Of a DNA stretch of 64,000 nt, positions 15,662 to 25,652 are shown one piece after another. The notes under the pieces were generated by a model, which searched no databases, was not told the DNA's origin, and saw only the letters and a program-made list of their open reading frames with translations. How positions within the stretch are numbered: position 1 is the first letter of the stretch; every line of letters starts with the position of its first letter. Source of the stretch: Dasania phycosphaerae (GTDB taxonomy: Bacteria; Pseudomonadota; Gammaproteobacteria; Pseudomonadales; Dasaniaceae); contig NZ_JAPTGG010000013.1 of NCBI RefSeq assembly GCF_026891035.1, forward strand, positions 62,001 through 126,000, given 5' to 3'. A program made the position numbers and the translations under genes.

Positions 15662-17260
15662 CTATTTCTTTCCGCCGCTTCTACCACGATAGGCCCGATA
15701 AGCAGCACCTCCAGCTCGACCAGAAGCCCCTCGGAAAGAACCCGATCCGGAAGCGGAACCGCCGCCTACACCACCCATGCCCATTCCGCGAACCATCCCC
15801 GCACCTGCGTAGGCCATAATGGACAGCCAAATACCAGGTAGAAGGATAATGGAACCGGCACTGACGGCAGAGACCAAGAAGCTGTTGGTAGCTATATCAA
15901 ACCAACCCGCTTGGGACATGTAAATGTCCAATACCCGGTTATCAAACCAGAATGCAGCAGCCCAGATTGCATTGATAAACTCAAAGCTGAAGTAGACCAA
16001 GGCGATAGATACAAAGGCGCTCAGCCGGTACTGGCCGAACAGCAACACAAACGGTGCAGCCATAATGACGACCATCTGGATCAAAGCCAGAATCATCGGA
16101 CCAGCCACTTTAACCATTTGCCTCATTGTATGGGTCTGCAAGAACTCATCAATACTGGTAAACAGGCCTGCTCCAGCGAAAACCACATCCGCGGCCTCCT
16201 TGTACCATGACTTGTCAGTGTCAAAATTATTGCTCAGGTCCACATCGGTCTGAGAACTGAGGTTCGCAGCATCCGCCTGGATGATCATCTTGATGATGAG
16301 GTCTTCTTTGGTGTTGTCATCTGCAACACCCACGGTAACCACCTGAGATCCCCAATCCATCCAGTCATCGAGAATATCACCGGCCTCATCGGCTGGGATG
16401 TCATCGAGGATAAGCTGTCTCAAGCCAAGGGCTTCGTTTACGACACCAGGACCTTCTTCACCAAGCCAGACTTCCCGGCAGTACGGATGAGCGCCAGTTT
16501 CATGCGCAGCGTCAGAATCCCTTATGGCCGCTTGCCGGTTGAATCCAAACCTCTCCATATTCCTCATGTAGGCCTCTGGATGTTGGTAGTATTCATCCAC
16601 CGCATTCAGCAAGGTTCGAGAACCGATCCAGTCTACATCCTGAACCGCTGAGATATTTGCCGGTAAAGCGATAGGATTCAGCTCGAAACGCTCCAGCGCT
16701 TTTTTGTAGCAAACTTCATGGAAGTCACGAACACGCTGTCTCAGTTCCGGGTCTTGAATGGTGATCTGACTGATACGCATCAGCATGAACTCATAGTTGT
16801 TCACGCAGGACATGGACTTGATTGTTGTATGGGTGACTGCGCTGGACAGAAATTCCACGAACGACCAGGCTACCGGCTTATACACGCCGATTCCGCCCAT
16901 ATCAGCGAAGCTGTCATCATAAGCGGTGGCCGTATTATCGCCCTGCCCTTCCGTATTCGCCGGAGGATTGCAGTCGGGGATCTCCAGATCATATTTGACC
17001 GTGGCCAAGTCGATTTCCCAACCTTTATAAGGAATCACGCAGAGCATCAACACCAGAATCATGCTCACGACCTTGATTTCTAGTCCTTTAATGGTCGATT
17101 CGGCATCGCTGTCTTCATAGTTGTCTCGGAAGTTTGTGATAACCGCCGCGATAAACGGAATCAAAGCCAAACCAGATCCCACGAGGACATCCCAAATGGC
17201 TTCATACATGTTCCACCCAAATAAAAGGGTGTAAATTTCGAGAAGATTATTCGCTACCAT
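15662..17260 (-). CDS. traG: TraG-N-like mating-pair protein of MPF_G system
   Basis: 532 residues, inner-membrane. Hydrophobic spans near 25-45, 65-82 and four between about 385 and 490; the loop between (about 90-380) is large, periplasmic and Cys-containing. The C-terminus is a Gly/Ser/Arg-rich low-complexity tail. This is the layout of the TraG N-terminal family proteins that close genomic-island type transfer operons and stabilise mating pairs. Last gene of the operon, followed by the hairpin at 15621. Confidence 0.8.
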   Translation of the reverse strand: MVANNLLEIYTLLFGWNMYEAIWDVLVGSGLALIPFIAAVITNFRDNYEDSDAESTIKGLEIKVVSMILVLMLCVIPYKGWEIDLATVKYDLEIPDCNPPANTEGQGDNTATAYDDSFADMGGIGVYKPVAWSFVEFLSSAVTHTTIKSMSCVNNYEFMLMRISQITIQDPELRQRVRDFHEVCYKKALERFELNPIALPANISAVQDVDWIGSRTLLNAVDEYYQHPEAYMRNMERFGFNRQAAIRDSDAAHETGAHPYCREVWLGEEGPGVVNEALGLRQLILDDIPADEAGDILDDWMDWGSQVVTVGVADDNTKEDLIIKMIIQADAANLSSQTDVDLSNNFDTDKSWYKEAADVVFAGAGLFTSIDEFLQTHTMRQMVKVAGPMILALIQMVVIMAAPFVLLFGQYRLSAFVSIALVYFSFEFINAIWAAAFWFDNRVLDIYMSQAGWFDIATNSFLVSAVSAGSIILLPGIWLSIMAYAGAGMVRGMGMGGVGGGSASGSGSFRGASGRAGGAAYRAYRGRSGGKK

Positions 17261-17265
17261 TCTTT

Positions 17266-17628
17266 TCAGAGCCCAAATTGCTGGATGATGACCACTTCAA
17301 AGAACGCCAGCATGAGCACGACTTTCCACCACTGTGACTTCAAATACTGAACATCACGCTCTCGCTTCTCTGCATATCGTGCTTGGTCTTCATCGGATAG
17401 TTCGCCTGGATTAAACCGAGGCCTCGTCATAAACCGGCAAATTGGTGTCCACGCAGCCATTACAGCCACGTAAAAGCCGATGCGGTACCACATCCACCCA
17501 CCAATCAGGTCTACACCCTTAATTTCGTCAGGTTTGACATCAAAGATGGCGCTGAAAATCATGCCCAGCACCATGAGGGCCAGAAGGCCCCCAACGCTGA
17601 TGAAAAAGAATTTGCCTATGTTTTTCAT
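17266..17628 (-). CDS. Small membrane protein of the transfer operon
   Basis: 120 residues with spans at about 8-28, 45-65 and 100-118. No named family known to me, but a small membrane protein in this position is usual in genomic-island T4SS operons. Its ATG overlaps the stop of the PFL_4711 gene (TGATG) and it ends five bases before traG, so it is coupled to both. Confidence 0.6.
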   Translation of the reverse strand: MKNIGKFFFISVGGLLALMVLGMIFSAIFDVKPDEIKGVDLIGGWMWYRIGFYVAVMAAWTPICRFMTRPRFNPGELSDEDQARYAEKRERDVQYLKSQWWKVVLMLAFFEVVIIQQFGL

Positions 17629-18989
17629 CAGTTCGGCTGTCCCAGTTGGTTGGTCCCTGACGCCTTACCACGATCAACTTTGCGAGTGTTCTGAACGCTC
17701 TTCTCTTCCTGTCCCAGGATTCTGAGAATGGTGTTCTGAGCAATGGCTTGTCGGGTTTTGATTTCAAGATCGAGTTGATCCAGTTCAACCTGCAACTGAT
17801 CAATCGCATCGTTCACGACAATCTTGGCCGGTTCGAACGCCGCAACATTTGGCTCCTTGACGCCAGTTCTAAGCAATTGAGTTAACAAACGTCCTTGCTC
17901 GACCAATCGAGCGTAGGCAATCTCACCCGCAAGCTTGCGGATCATTTCACCCTGCCCTTGTGCATCACGCTTGCGAACGGCCATGATGATAGCGTCATTA
18001 ACGATCACCCCAGGAGGAGCTGAAACGCGGTTAAGGTTCTGCCAGGTTAACTGAGTTGCACCGGTAACCAGGTCTTCCAGATCCTCAATGAGGTCATCGG
18101 TCATATCCCTATGCATGTAAGTCAAACCTTTGCCCGGCGTGCCGCGCATCTTCTTACAGCCATCACAGGTTCTCATCTCGATGTCACCAAGAACTCGTGT
18201 TGACCAGTTCGAGGCAGCGACCGGCCCGTTCCAGTATTCCCAGAGGGGAGTACCCTGGCCATCGGCAGGTCCTACGGTCGAAGTGGCACAACTGTTCGCC
18301 CGATCGAACATGATGTTATAGCCGACCTGAACCACATCCGTCAGAGCACGAATAGGCTGCTGTCCAGTTCCACCTTTATTGGTACCGCAAGCCCACTCTG
18401 CACCGGCATTACCGTGGTTGGTATCATCAAGCGCTTCTTTCGCACGAATGGCGTCTCCCCCTGAAGAATTTATTTCTTCGGCCCAGTTATTGGTTTTGAT
18501 GGAAAGCTTGTACTTCTCAAACGGGAAGGACTGCTCTCCCATCAATACCCGAGACATCTCCTCACAGGAGGTTTCCGCCCACTCAAAATCCATCTTGCCC
18601 TGCAAAATTCCCTGCTGAAGCATGTCATACAGACCAGGATTGGCTCGTTGAATTGCCAGAGCAGGCAAACTCGCTACCGCACCGGTTGCAGACTGAATGA
18701 TGTTATCCATCATGTTCCTGAAACCATCAGTAATACCATTGAGCTGGTTACTCACCGAAATACGCGGATCGAATTCACCACACTCCATATTCAGGTCCCA
18801 GCCAATCCCCAATTCCAGAATGGGCACGGTATGGATTCGCGTAGGTGCATCTGAAATGTAACCGCCACCAATTTCGTAATCGATGGCCCCCTTCAGACGT
18901 GGCGAGTGTTCGAGACTGTCTGCGGTTGCTACACCTGAAAGTGCAGCACACAGCATGACAGCCAGACTTTTATGTAATCTGATTAGCAT
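17628..18989 (-). CDS. Integrating conjugative element protein, PFL_4711 family (TIGR03755)
   Basis: 453 residues with a signal peptide (1-23, ending GVATA/DS). The mature protein is periplasmic, with conserved Cys (MECGEF, TSCEEM, WACGTN, TCDGCKK) and a coiled-coil C-terminal third, matching the TraH-position protein of genomic-island T4SS. It should act in pilus assembly with the TraU-like and TraG-like proteins. Ends in overlap with the next gene. Confidence 0.8.
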   Translation of the reverse strand: MLIRLHKSLAVMLCAALSGVATADSLEHSPRLKGAIDYEIGGGYISDAPTRIHTVPILELGIGWDLNMECGEFDPRISVSNQLNGITDGFRNMMDNIIQSATGAVASLPALAIQRANPGLYDMLQQGILQGKMDFEWAETSCEEMSRVLMGEQSFPFEKYKLSIKTNNWAEEINSSGGDAIRAKEALDDTNHGNAGAEWACGTNKGGTGQQPIRALTDVVQVGYNIMFDRANSCATSTVGPADGQGTPLWEYWNGPVAASNWSTRVLGDIEMRTCDGCKKMRGTPGKGLTYMHRDMTDDLIEDLEDLVTGATQLTWQNLNRVSAPPGVIVNDAIIMAVRKRDAQGQGEMIRKLAGEIAYARLVEQGRLLTQLLRTGVKEPNVAAFEPAKIVVNDAIDQLQVELDQLDLEIKTRQAIAQNTILRILGQEEKSVQNTRKVDRGKASGTNQLGQPN

Positions 18990-19007
18990 TGTCGTTGTTC
19001 CCCTTGA

Positions 19008-20168
19008 TTAACCCGTATGAAAAATCAATTGCTGGCCTTGCCGCGTGCAGCACTTGTAAGATTTCCAGAAATTCCAGATATAACTGCCGTCTGTAGAACG
19101 CCGGTTACTCGAAGGATTTCCGCCATACGGGAAACGCTGGCAGGAGCTGTCGGTACGAGGGTAAAGCATCTGCCAAATACCCGTGTCTTCTCTGTCCTGA
19201 TCCAGTGGATCAGATGGCCAGTATCCATCCTGGTCGGCCTTATCAATGGTGTAATACAGATGTGGCTCACCAGAGCGAGTGATGAAATGTGCGGCACGGA
19301 ACGCGGACAGCACCCCTGCCTTCAAGGGGTCTTGAGCCGTCATAAACCCGTGACGCGGGTAAATTGCACCGTAATTGTTGGTCACTGAACCAAGATCCCA
19401 GGTGTTGACCAGCGGTAACCATGACTGCGGATAAAACATCTCCGGCACGTCCCAACGCCAAGCAATGGAGTCCAGGTTGGATATGAAATACGGGAAAAAC
19501 GGAAACGTCTGTCCGGCACAGACCAGGCCGAACGTCGTTTGAGCCAAAGCGTTATACGCGATCAGCGACGGGTTGCCGTAGGCATCCACCAGCTTGAAGT
19601 AGAGGTTGGCGTGCTGATCTTTCTTCGCTTCCGTACTCACCCCACCACGGATACCGACATCATCAACGTTATAATCCTCAATCCAGGAGATGATGGTTGT
19701 TACCCAAGAGGAATCGGCATCACCCTGAGAGACCTGGTTAATATCCTGTGATTCCGTCCAAGGTTCGCCATTGGCCCGATCATAGGACTGAATAACAAGA
19801 TCAGGGACATGGTTCTTCACCTTTAATGACGTACTGAATGAACAGACCGGTGGAACCAAACAGGTCATCCAAACGCATATTCCGCGAAGCTCCCAATTCA
19901 TGCAGGACAATGCCGCCGACATGGTAGCCTCACTGATCTCAAGGGTGTTCATTACCCCATCGTATTGATCGTTCGTCTCACCATGACATGCGATACACTC
20001 AACACTCCCCCGCTCCTCCAGCATTTGCTGGGTATTCCCCATAGTCTGGTCACGAGCAGCATCAAGGTCGTTCGGGTCAAACTGCGTCCATGTATCCGGG
20101 TACGCGAATGCTTGACCTGCCATGCCGGATAAACAGAGCGCGATGACGACAAACAGTAGTTTCCTCAT
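19008..20168 (-). CDS. TraU-like protein, PFL_4710 family (TIGR03756)
   Basis: 386 residues, signal peptide 1-22 (QAFA/YPD). Periplasmic, Cys-rich (ECIACHG, LSCMNWELRGICVWMTC), with the CxxCH-like motif and the LRGICVWMTC block typical of TraU relatives. TraU proteins are needed for DNA transfer and pilus assembly. Overlaps the PFL_4709 gene by ATGA. Confidence 0.85.
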   Translation of the reverse strand: MRKLLFVVIALCLSGMAGQAFAYPDTWTQFDPNDLDAARDQTMGNTQQMLEERGSVECIACHGETNDQYDGVMNTLEISEATMSAALSCMNWELRGICVWMTCLVPPVCSFSTSLKVKNHVPDLVIQSYDRANGEPWTESQDINQVSQGDADSSWVTTIISWIEDYNVDDVGIRGGVSTEAKKDQHANLYFKLVDAYGNPSLIAYNALAQTTFGLVCAGQTFPFFPYFISNLDSIAWRWDVPEMFYPQSWLPLVNTWDLGSVTNNYGAIYPRHGFMTAQDPLKAGVLSAFRAAHFITRSGEPHLYYTIDKADQDGYWPSDPLDQDREDTGIWQMLYPRTDSSCQRFPYGGNPSSNRRSTDGSYIWNFWKSYKCCTRQGQQLIFHTG

Positions 20169-20626
20169 CTATCACCCCCTTTGTTGTTGAAGATTCTGAT
20201 TGCCTCTTGTAAAGATGTAACGCCGTAAACCACTGACTTATCGTTAAACACAATGGCTGGCAGCTTTTTGATTCTGAATCGAATGGCGTACTCGATGGCC
20301 TCGCCACCAGCTTCCATTTCGTTATAAAGCGAGCGCCAGTGGGGTCCATTAAGTACCTCACTGAACGCTTGCTGATTGGCATCCCGATAATTAGAAGGTC
20401 CAACGTTCGAGCCAAGCTTGGCTTTCACCATCTCGTTGAGCTTGGCCGTGGCATTGTTTTTGGTGTCCATGTTGTACACATGAACCACCATGCTGGGCGG
20501 CAGCTTGAGATCTTCTCGAACAGGAACAGCATCCGTGTGAAATACACGGATATTGCTGATTTGATTGGCTAATGCCGACTGGCAGCCAAGCACCAGGAGT
20601 ACGCAAAGAAGTCTTATGGGCGTCAT
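20165..20626 (-). CDS. PFL_4709 family protein (TIGR03757), TrbC/TraW-position
   Basis: 153 residues with a signal peptide (1-20, SALA/NQ). A thioredoxin-like fold lacking the CxxC pair is likely (IRVFHTDAVPV, IKKLPAIVFNDKSVVYGVTS). Members of this family sit between the VirB4 ATPase and TraU in genomic-island systems. Overlaps both neighbours by four bases. Confidence 0.8.
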   Translation of the reverse strand: MTPIRLLCVLLVLGCQSALANQISNIRVFHTDAVPVREDLKLPPSMVVHVYNMDTKNNATAKLNEMVKAKLGSNVGPSNYRDANQQAFSEVLNGPHWRSLYNEMEAGGEAIEYAIRFRIKKLPAIVFNDKSVVYGVTSLQEAIRIFNNKGGDR

Positions 20627-23600
20627 ACCGAAACTCCCTCTTCCTGGTCAGCCTCAATATCTTCCTGCAATACCTTCAACACTTCAGAATTTGCTTGTTC
20701 TTCCGACTGTGCCGCGCTCTCACGCTCAAGACGAGCGAGCGTTTCTCTGGCTAACGCTTTCTCCTTGCTCATCGCTTTGCGTGGCTTGGGGTCTTCGGGC
20801 TTTTCAGCAATACCACGGTAGTAGTCAATCATGCGACCGACATATTCAGCCGCTTCAACTTCCGTGATACCAAACTGCCTCATGTACTTGGCGCGTTCTG
20901 TTTTTTCGTCTTTCTCCGTCCCTGCAAGACTGAGGAAAAGTGAAGGCGGTACGTTCCGGAATAGAGCTTCCATGTTTTCCGAAAGAACCACCCCCTCGGT
21001 GTACTTTTTGGGTTCCTTCTTCGCAGAGAGCATGAGTTGCTTCTGCTCTTCGTTGAGGCTCTTGAAGCGGGCGATGTCTTCAATCTCGTCTTGAGGCATT
21101 ACCAGGCAGATCCACCACTCAATCATGTTGAGCATCTTCTTGGCTGCATTCGGGAAGTCCGCCATGTTCTGCGTGGCTACCCACCACCAGGCTCCCAACT
21201 TACGCCACATTTTCACGACCTTCACAACAAACGGTGCCAACAGCGGGTTCGTTGTGATGATGTGGCCCTCGTCCGTCAACATGACGATAGGACGCTCATC
21301 GTGTTGATGCTTCTCCGCAAGGTTGTTAATGCGCATCATGATGGAGGTGTATGCGATAGCAAGCTGAGCGTTGTAACCTTCACGGGCAAAGGTAGCCAAG
21401 TCCACGATGGTCACATCGGTATCAGGCCAGGCTTCACCATCGGTGTTAAAGACCTCGCCCTCAAAGCCATCACAGAACATCCGTAGAGACTCGCCCATTT
21501 CAAAGGCACGCATTCTTCTGTGCTCAGGGTAGTTGTCATTCTTGTTGATCATGCTGAAGCCATCAGCAACATCAGAAGTCATGGTGCGGCGACCTTCCGA
21601 CCGCGCTTTTCTTGCACCATTAAGAATGGCATCCCGAATCATTCGACGGTCTGCACGGGTGAGCTTTTTAGCCTCTTCTTCTTCACCACCGGTGATCATG
21701 AGTGTGGCGATGATTTCCATCTCACCCATAATGTCCCGCTGTTCATCTCCCTCATCGTCACCGTCGCTGTCTTCAGCCATCATCATCTCGGCGATGACAT
21801 CCATAGCGGCCTTATCTCGAACGTGCTTTCGCTCCAGCTCAGTCAGTTCGTTATAGGTTTTGTAGGTATCGTCGATTTTGATTTTCTCAGGGATATGAGC
21901 TCTGAGGTCATCTTCAGTGATCATGGAGGTATCACTGACGATTCGAGAGCCAAGAAGCTCCTCTTCGTCACCGTCAAGCAACTTTTCTGCATCAACGAAT
22001 GGCGGCAGCGTTACACCAGAACCTGGCTTTAACTGCACCTTATTAACGGTCATGTCCTTGTCAGCGAAATAGTCCGCCAGAAGTCCAAAGGAGTTACCGG
22101 CTTCGATGATGTACAAACGAGGCCGTAGCAAAGCCATGATTTGTGAGGCCATATTGGTAATCGATGCAGACTTACCCGCACCAGTAGGCCCGAGGATCAG
22201 ACCATGCGCGTTCTTCTTCCGGTCCTGACTATGGAACGGATCGAATGATATTGGTTCGCCACCACGGTTATACATGGTCTGGCCGGGATTGCCGGTACCA
22301 CGATGTCGGCCAAAGACCGATGAAAGATTTGCCAGGTGCTGAGACCAGACCGGACGAGTGGCTTTGTAATTACGATCCATCTTTGGCTCGTAAACCATCG
22401 GCAGGTTGTATATGTAGGCATCCAGACCCAGAGATTCATCTTCTTCGCGCACTGGCGCTAACTGATTGGTCAGCAACATTGTACTGACCTGGTTTGACTT
22501 CTTGCGCAAATCCTTCAGGTTTTCACCTCGGATGTACACACACATCATGGCACGGTACAACTTGTGTTTATTGCCCATGAGGTTCTTGGCAATATCACAG
22601 TCCTTACGTGCCATCGTCGCATCTACAGATTCGCCCTTGGACTTATCCTGGATACGATTAATGTGATTCTGAACTTCATCCTGGGGAGTAATGATGATCG
22701 TGGTGGCCATAATAGTACCAGGAGGCATTTTGTCCATCATGCAACTGGCTTTGCCGGTTGAAGCACCATCTGGTGTCACCGAGCCGACTTCACCTGAGAT
22801 CTGGCCAATCTTTGGGGTTCGACGGAGTTTATGTACGCGAATACAGCGATGAGGCAGCTCATCAAAGGTCCATGTCTGATTTTCAGCGTCTGACTTCGGC
22901 AAATTGAAGAACAGGCTTTCCGCTAGGTCATCGCCGTAGGGGAGATCATCTTCATCAACGTAGCTGGCCAACTCACGGAATTTACGCTTATCGCCATTCG
23001 TCAGAAGTGGACGAGGATTGAACCAACCCAACATCCACTCGTAGAACATCTTCCCGTTATTCCGGATCAGCGAAATACCAGCATCCCTGAATGCGGTTTC
23101 CAGTTTCTGGATTACATCATTCAGCTCTTCTTCTGGCGTCATGCCAGCATAAGATTTCCACTTTGGCGGAAGTCTGCGATAGACCACCATTTTGATGCGG
23201 CGGATCTTGCCTCCCCAAGGAGCATCAAGGACTTCTTTATCCTCGAACAGACCGCCCTCCTTACAGATGCCCCGTAAGTGCGCCTCCATGATGTCCAGCC
23301 ATTCTTTGGTGTACTTGGTATCCTTGCAATAGGCCTTCGGATAAGCACGGAGTTTGTCGATATACTCCTCCATGTTGTCATCGTCATAGGTATATTGCTG
23401 AATGATCCACGGCCCAGATGGAAGCTCCTCGAAACAGTCTTGAAGGGCATCCTGAATCATGTCTCGACGATCCTGAAGCCAGTTGTAAGAACGGCCTTCA
23501 GTAGCAATCGGAACAATGTCAAAAACAGCTCCTACGGATTTGCCGTCATCGAGAAGGATGGTCTGAGATTCAGATTGGAACTCGTACCAGGGAAGTTTCT

Positions 23601-23781
23601 GCACAAACGATGAAGGTCTGCCATAGATGCGAGCAGCGTCCATCGAGGTCAGAGGTTTCTTCTTCCCTTCTACCTGTTCCTCAGCCTCGGCTTCTGGCTG
23701 AGGTTGATTTGCAACAGGCTCCTGATCATCTTTTGGCGGAATAAATACTTCCTTCAGCTTTTGCGCAAAACTCATGCTCAC
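20623..23781 (-). CDS. traC: Conjugative transfer ATPase TraC/VirB4 (PFL_4706, TIGR03744)
   Basis: 1052 residues; the energising ATPase of the secretion channel, on the cytoplasmic face. Walker A GPTGAGKS near residue 530, Walker B (IVMLTDEGH) near 835, both intact. Acidic insert of about 60 residues (AEDSDGDDEGDEQ) between the motifs and a Glu-rich C-terminus. Length is usual for the genomic-island branch. Overlaps the lipoprotein gene upstream and PFL_4709 downstream, so is tightly coupled. Confidence 0.93.
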   Translation of the reverse strand: MSMSFAQKLKEVFIPPKDDQEPVANQPQPEAEAEEQVEGKKKPLTSMDAARIYGRPSSFVQKLPWYEFQSESQTILLDDGKSVGAVFDIVPIATEGRSYNWLQDRRDMIQDALQDCFEELPSGPWIIQQYTYDDDNMEEYIDKLRAYPKAYCKDTKYTKEWLDIMEAHLRGICKEGGLFEDKEVLDAPWGGKIRRIKMVVYRRLPPKWKSYAGMTPEEELNDVIQKLETAFRDAGISLIRNNGKMFYEWMLGWFNPRPLLTNGDKRKFRELASYVDEDDLPYGDDLAESLFFNLPKSDAENQTWTFDELPHRCIRVHKLRRTPKIGQISGEVGSVTPDGASTGKASCMMDKMPPGTIMATTIIITPQDEVQNHINRIQDKSKGESVDATMARKDCDIAKNLMGNKHKLYRAMMCVYIRGENLKDLRKKSNQVSTMLLTNQLAPVREEDESLGLDAYIYNLPMVYEPKMDRNYKATRPVWSQHLANLSSVFGRHRGTGNPGQTMYNRGGEPISFDPFHSQDRKKNAHGLILGPTGAGKSASITNMASQIMALLRPRLYIIEAGNSFGLLADYFADKDMTVNKVQLKPGSGVTLPPFVDAEKLLDGDEEELLGSRIVSDTSMITEDDLRAHIPEKIKIDDTYKTYNELTELERKHVRDKAAMDVIAEMMMAEDSDGDDEGDEQRDIMGEMEIIATLMITGGEEEEAKKLTRADRRMIRDAILNGARKARSEGRRTMTSDVADGFSMINKNDNYPEHRRMRAFEMGESLRMFCDGFEGEVFNTDGEAWPDTDVTIVDLATFAREGYNAQLAIAYTSIMMRINNLAEKHQHDERPIVMLTDEGHIITTNPLLAPFVVKVVKMWRKLGAWWWVATQNMADFPNAAKKMLNMIEWWICLVMPQDEIEDIARFKSLNEEQKQLMLSAKKEPKKYTEGVVLSENMEALFRNVPPSLFLSLAGTEKDEKTERAKYMRQFGITEVEAAEYVGRMIDYYRGIAEKPEDPKPRKAMSKEKALARETLARLERESAAQSEEQANSEVLKVLQEDIEADQEEGVSV

Positions 23782-24191
23782 TCTCCCTCAAAGCTGGATT
23801 TCATATCGCTGATCTCACCTGGCAACGCATAGTGCTCCCGCTCCCACATTTTGAATTCGGTGAGATAGCCCGGAATAGGCACTTGCGTATCAGCAGCCAG
23901 GTGTGGTGCAACAAACATGTACATGGTTGGATTGGGAAGCGTCTTGAATCGAGCTTCAAGCTGAGTCTTCTCAGTGCGGACGTAATCGCTCAAGACCACA
24001 TCCCCCTCAACCATTGGGCGACGAATCAGCGAACGCTTGTCATACAGTTCACCATCTCCAATGCCCTGCATGTGTCTGTTGTAGACTTCCTTCATGTCGT
24101 GCTCTGGTACCGGGATAATGGAATCCTTGGTAGCACAGGCGCTCAACATACTAATCAAGGTGACGGTCAGAACGACGGTTAATATTCGCAT
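23778..24191 (-). CDS. Conjugative transfer region lipoprotein (TIGR03751)
   Basis: 137 residues. Signal 1-18 ending in lipobox MLSAC; the mature part matches the short lipoprotein found just before VirB4 in MPF_G operons (VirB7-like position). It probably helps anchor the outer-membrane core. Overlaps the TraB-like gene by 41 bases and traC by 4. Confidence 0.8.
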   Translation of the reverse strand: MRILTVVLTVTLISMLSACATKDSIIPVPEHDMKEVYNRHMQGIGDGELYDKRSLIRRPMVEGDVVLSDYVRTEKTQLEARFKTLPNPTMYMFVAPHLAADTQVPIPGYLTEFKMWEREHYALPGEISDMKSSFEGE

Positions 24192-25641
24192 AGTGATTTA
24201 CCTTTCTACCTTCTGGGTCATAGTCAATTTTTAATTCCTCTGAAATGTGAATGGCCAGCTCGGTACCAGGTGGTACATAGATCGCGTCAAAGGAATTTTC
24301 TTGGCGTGCATCGAGCCAATCAGTCACCTCGTTAAGGCCTTCTGAAATAGCTGTATTTTTGGCAACAATCTTCGGATCGCCGGTCAACCCACTGGTCAAC
24401 CCGCCATTGTTATTGGATTGTGTAGTGAACTGGCTTGCGGCTTCGGCATTTGCATATGAAGCGGCTGCGGTAAGCCCTACCCGAGATGTCAGGTAAGACG
24501 CCGCGTTTGTAATGCGCTGACCAGTAATGCATGGGATACCATTCTTATCTGAAAACCATGCGATCGGATCGGTTGTTTTCGTGCCTGGTTCCGGGAAGGT
24601 CACAATCGTTCCATCCTGGAATGTGAACGTCATGGAAGTAATCTCTCCGCTCACACAAGAAAGGGTCCAGTCTCCCTTGGCAATACCCGACATTTTGATG
24701 CCGGTAACGCCTGGTATATGGATACCGTTGGAAGACAGATTTTCTTCACCTACCATCACCTTAAATGGATATGGGTCGATGACCTGACCATTGATTGGAA
24801 TACGCCCAAGCATGGCCGTCATGGAAACAGAGCCAATCAAGGTACCGTTGATTGGAATGGTGTAGGCTTTAACAGACCGCTCTTCTTTGGTTTGCTTCTT
24901 GGACTTGGTTGGCCCTTTCGCTAAAGCAGGAAGATTTTCTTCCGCTGCTGCACTGAAGTCAGGAAGGCTTATCTTTGTCGGATCGCGTGGGTCCACATTG
25001 GCGTCAATCGGATTCGTCCAAACAACCTGATCAAAATCAACCTGCATACCGTTTTCGTCATATCCCAAACCACTGGGAATTCCGGCATTGCCAATGTCAT
25101 ATCCGTTTGCGGACTTACTGCCACCCTTCTCCTTTCCGCCTTGCTGCAACTCTTCTAACCGATTCTCTAGCTTTGCAATCAAGCCGCGAGTGAGATCTTG
25201 GGTATGCTCTAGCTCCCTTTGTTTCTGTTCAGCCTGCTTTTCAGCATTTGAGAAACGGCTATTAACACGCTTGTTTAGGCTTTCTTCCATCTTCAGGAGT
25301 TTGTCGATTTCTTGCTTCAGACGCTTGTTCTCTTCCTGAAGCTTCACCGAATCTTCGCGAACAGCACGAGTTTCGTTGGTAAGCGTTCTCATAGTCTCTA
25401 CTGGACTATCAACGTCCACACCGTACTCTTCTTCCAGAAAGCCTTCTTCAAGTGGGTCAATTGCAAGACCGTTGTCCGGTTGTGCTGGACCACTTTCAAT
25501 AGCAGATAACCCGGCCAACTCAGTCGTCTGACCAGGTGCTTGTGCGGTAACTTGTTTTTCCTTGCGGCCCTTCATCACAACAACCAAAAGGATGACTACG
25601 ATTACGACCGCCAAGGCTTTGATAACAATATTTGATTTCAT
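24151..25641 (-). CDS. TraB/VirB10-like core protein, PFL_4705 family (TIGR03752)
   Basis: 496 residues. One N-terminal membrane span (8-24), a long coiled coil (about 80-155), then the periplasmic TrbI/VirB10-type domain (about 255-480) with INGTLIGS, GTELAIH near its end. This is the energy-sensing scaffold joining inner and outer membrane. Upstream PFL_4704 (TraK-like) gene lies 11 bases away. Confidence 0.88.
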   Translation of the reverse strand: MKSNIVIKALAVVIVVILLVVVMKGRKEKQVTAQAPGQTTELAGLSAIESGPAQPDNGLAIDPLEEGFLEEEYGVDVDSPVETMRTLTNETRAVREDSVKLQEENKRLKQEIDKLLKMEESLNKRVNSRFSNAEKQAEQKQRELEHTQDLTRGLIAKLENRLEELQQGGKEKGGSKSANGYDIGNAGIPSGLGYDENGMQVDFDQVVWTNPIDANVDPRDPTKISLPDFSAAAEENLPALAKGPTKSKKQTKEERSVKAYTIPINGTLIGSVSMTAMLGRIPINGQVIDPYPFKVMVGEENLSSNGIHIPGVTGIKMSGIAKGDWTLSCVSGEITSMTFTFQDGTIVTFPEPGTKTTDPIAWFSDKNGIPCITGQRITNAASYLTSRVGLTAAASYANAEAASQFTTQSNNNGGLTSGLTGDPKIVAKNTAISEGLNEVTDWLDARQENSFDAIYVPPGTELAIHISEELKIDYDPEGRKVNHYANINRRSDRHLD

Positions 25642-25652
25642 ACCGAAGCCCC

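Noticed and set aside
15317..15841. 174-residue plus-strand frame over the end of the transfer operon
   Set aside because: It spans the terminator and antisense of two real minus-strand genes; no ribosome site.
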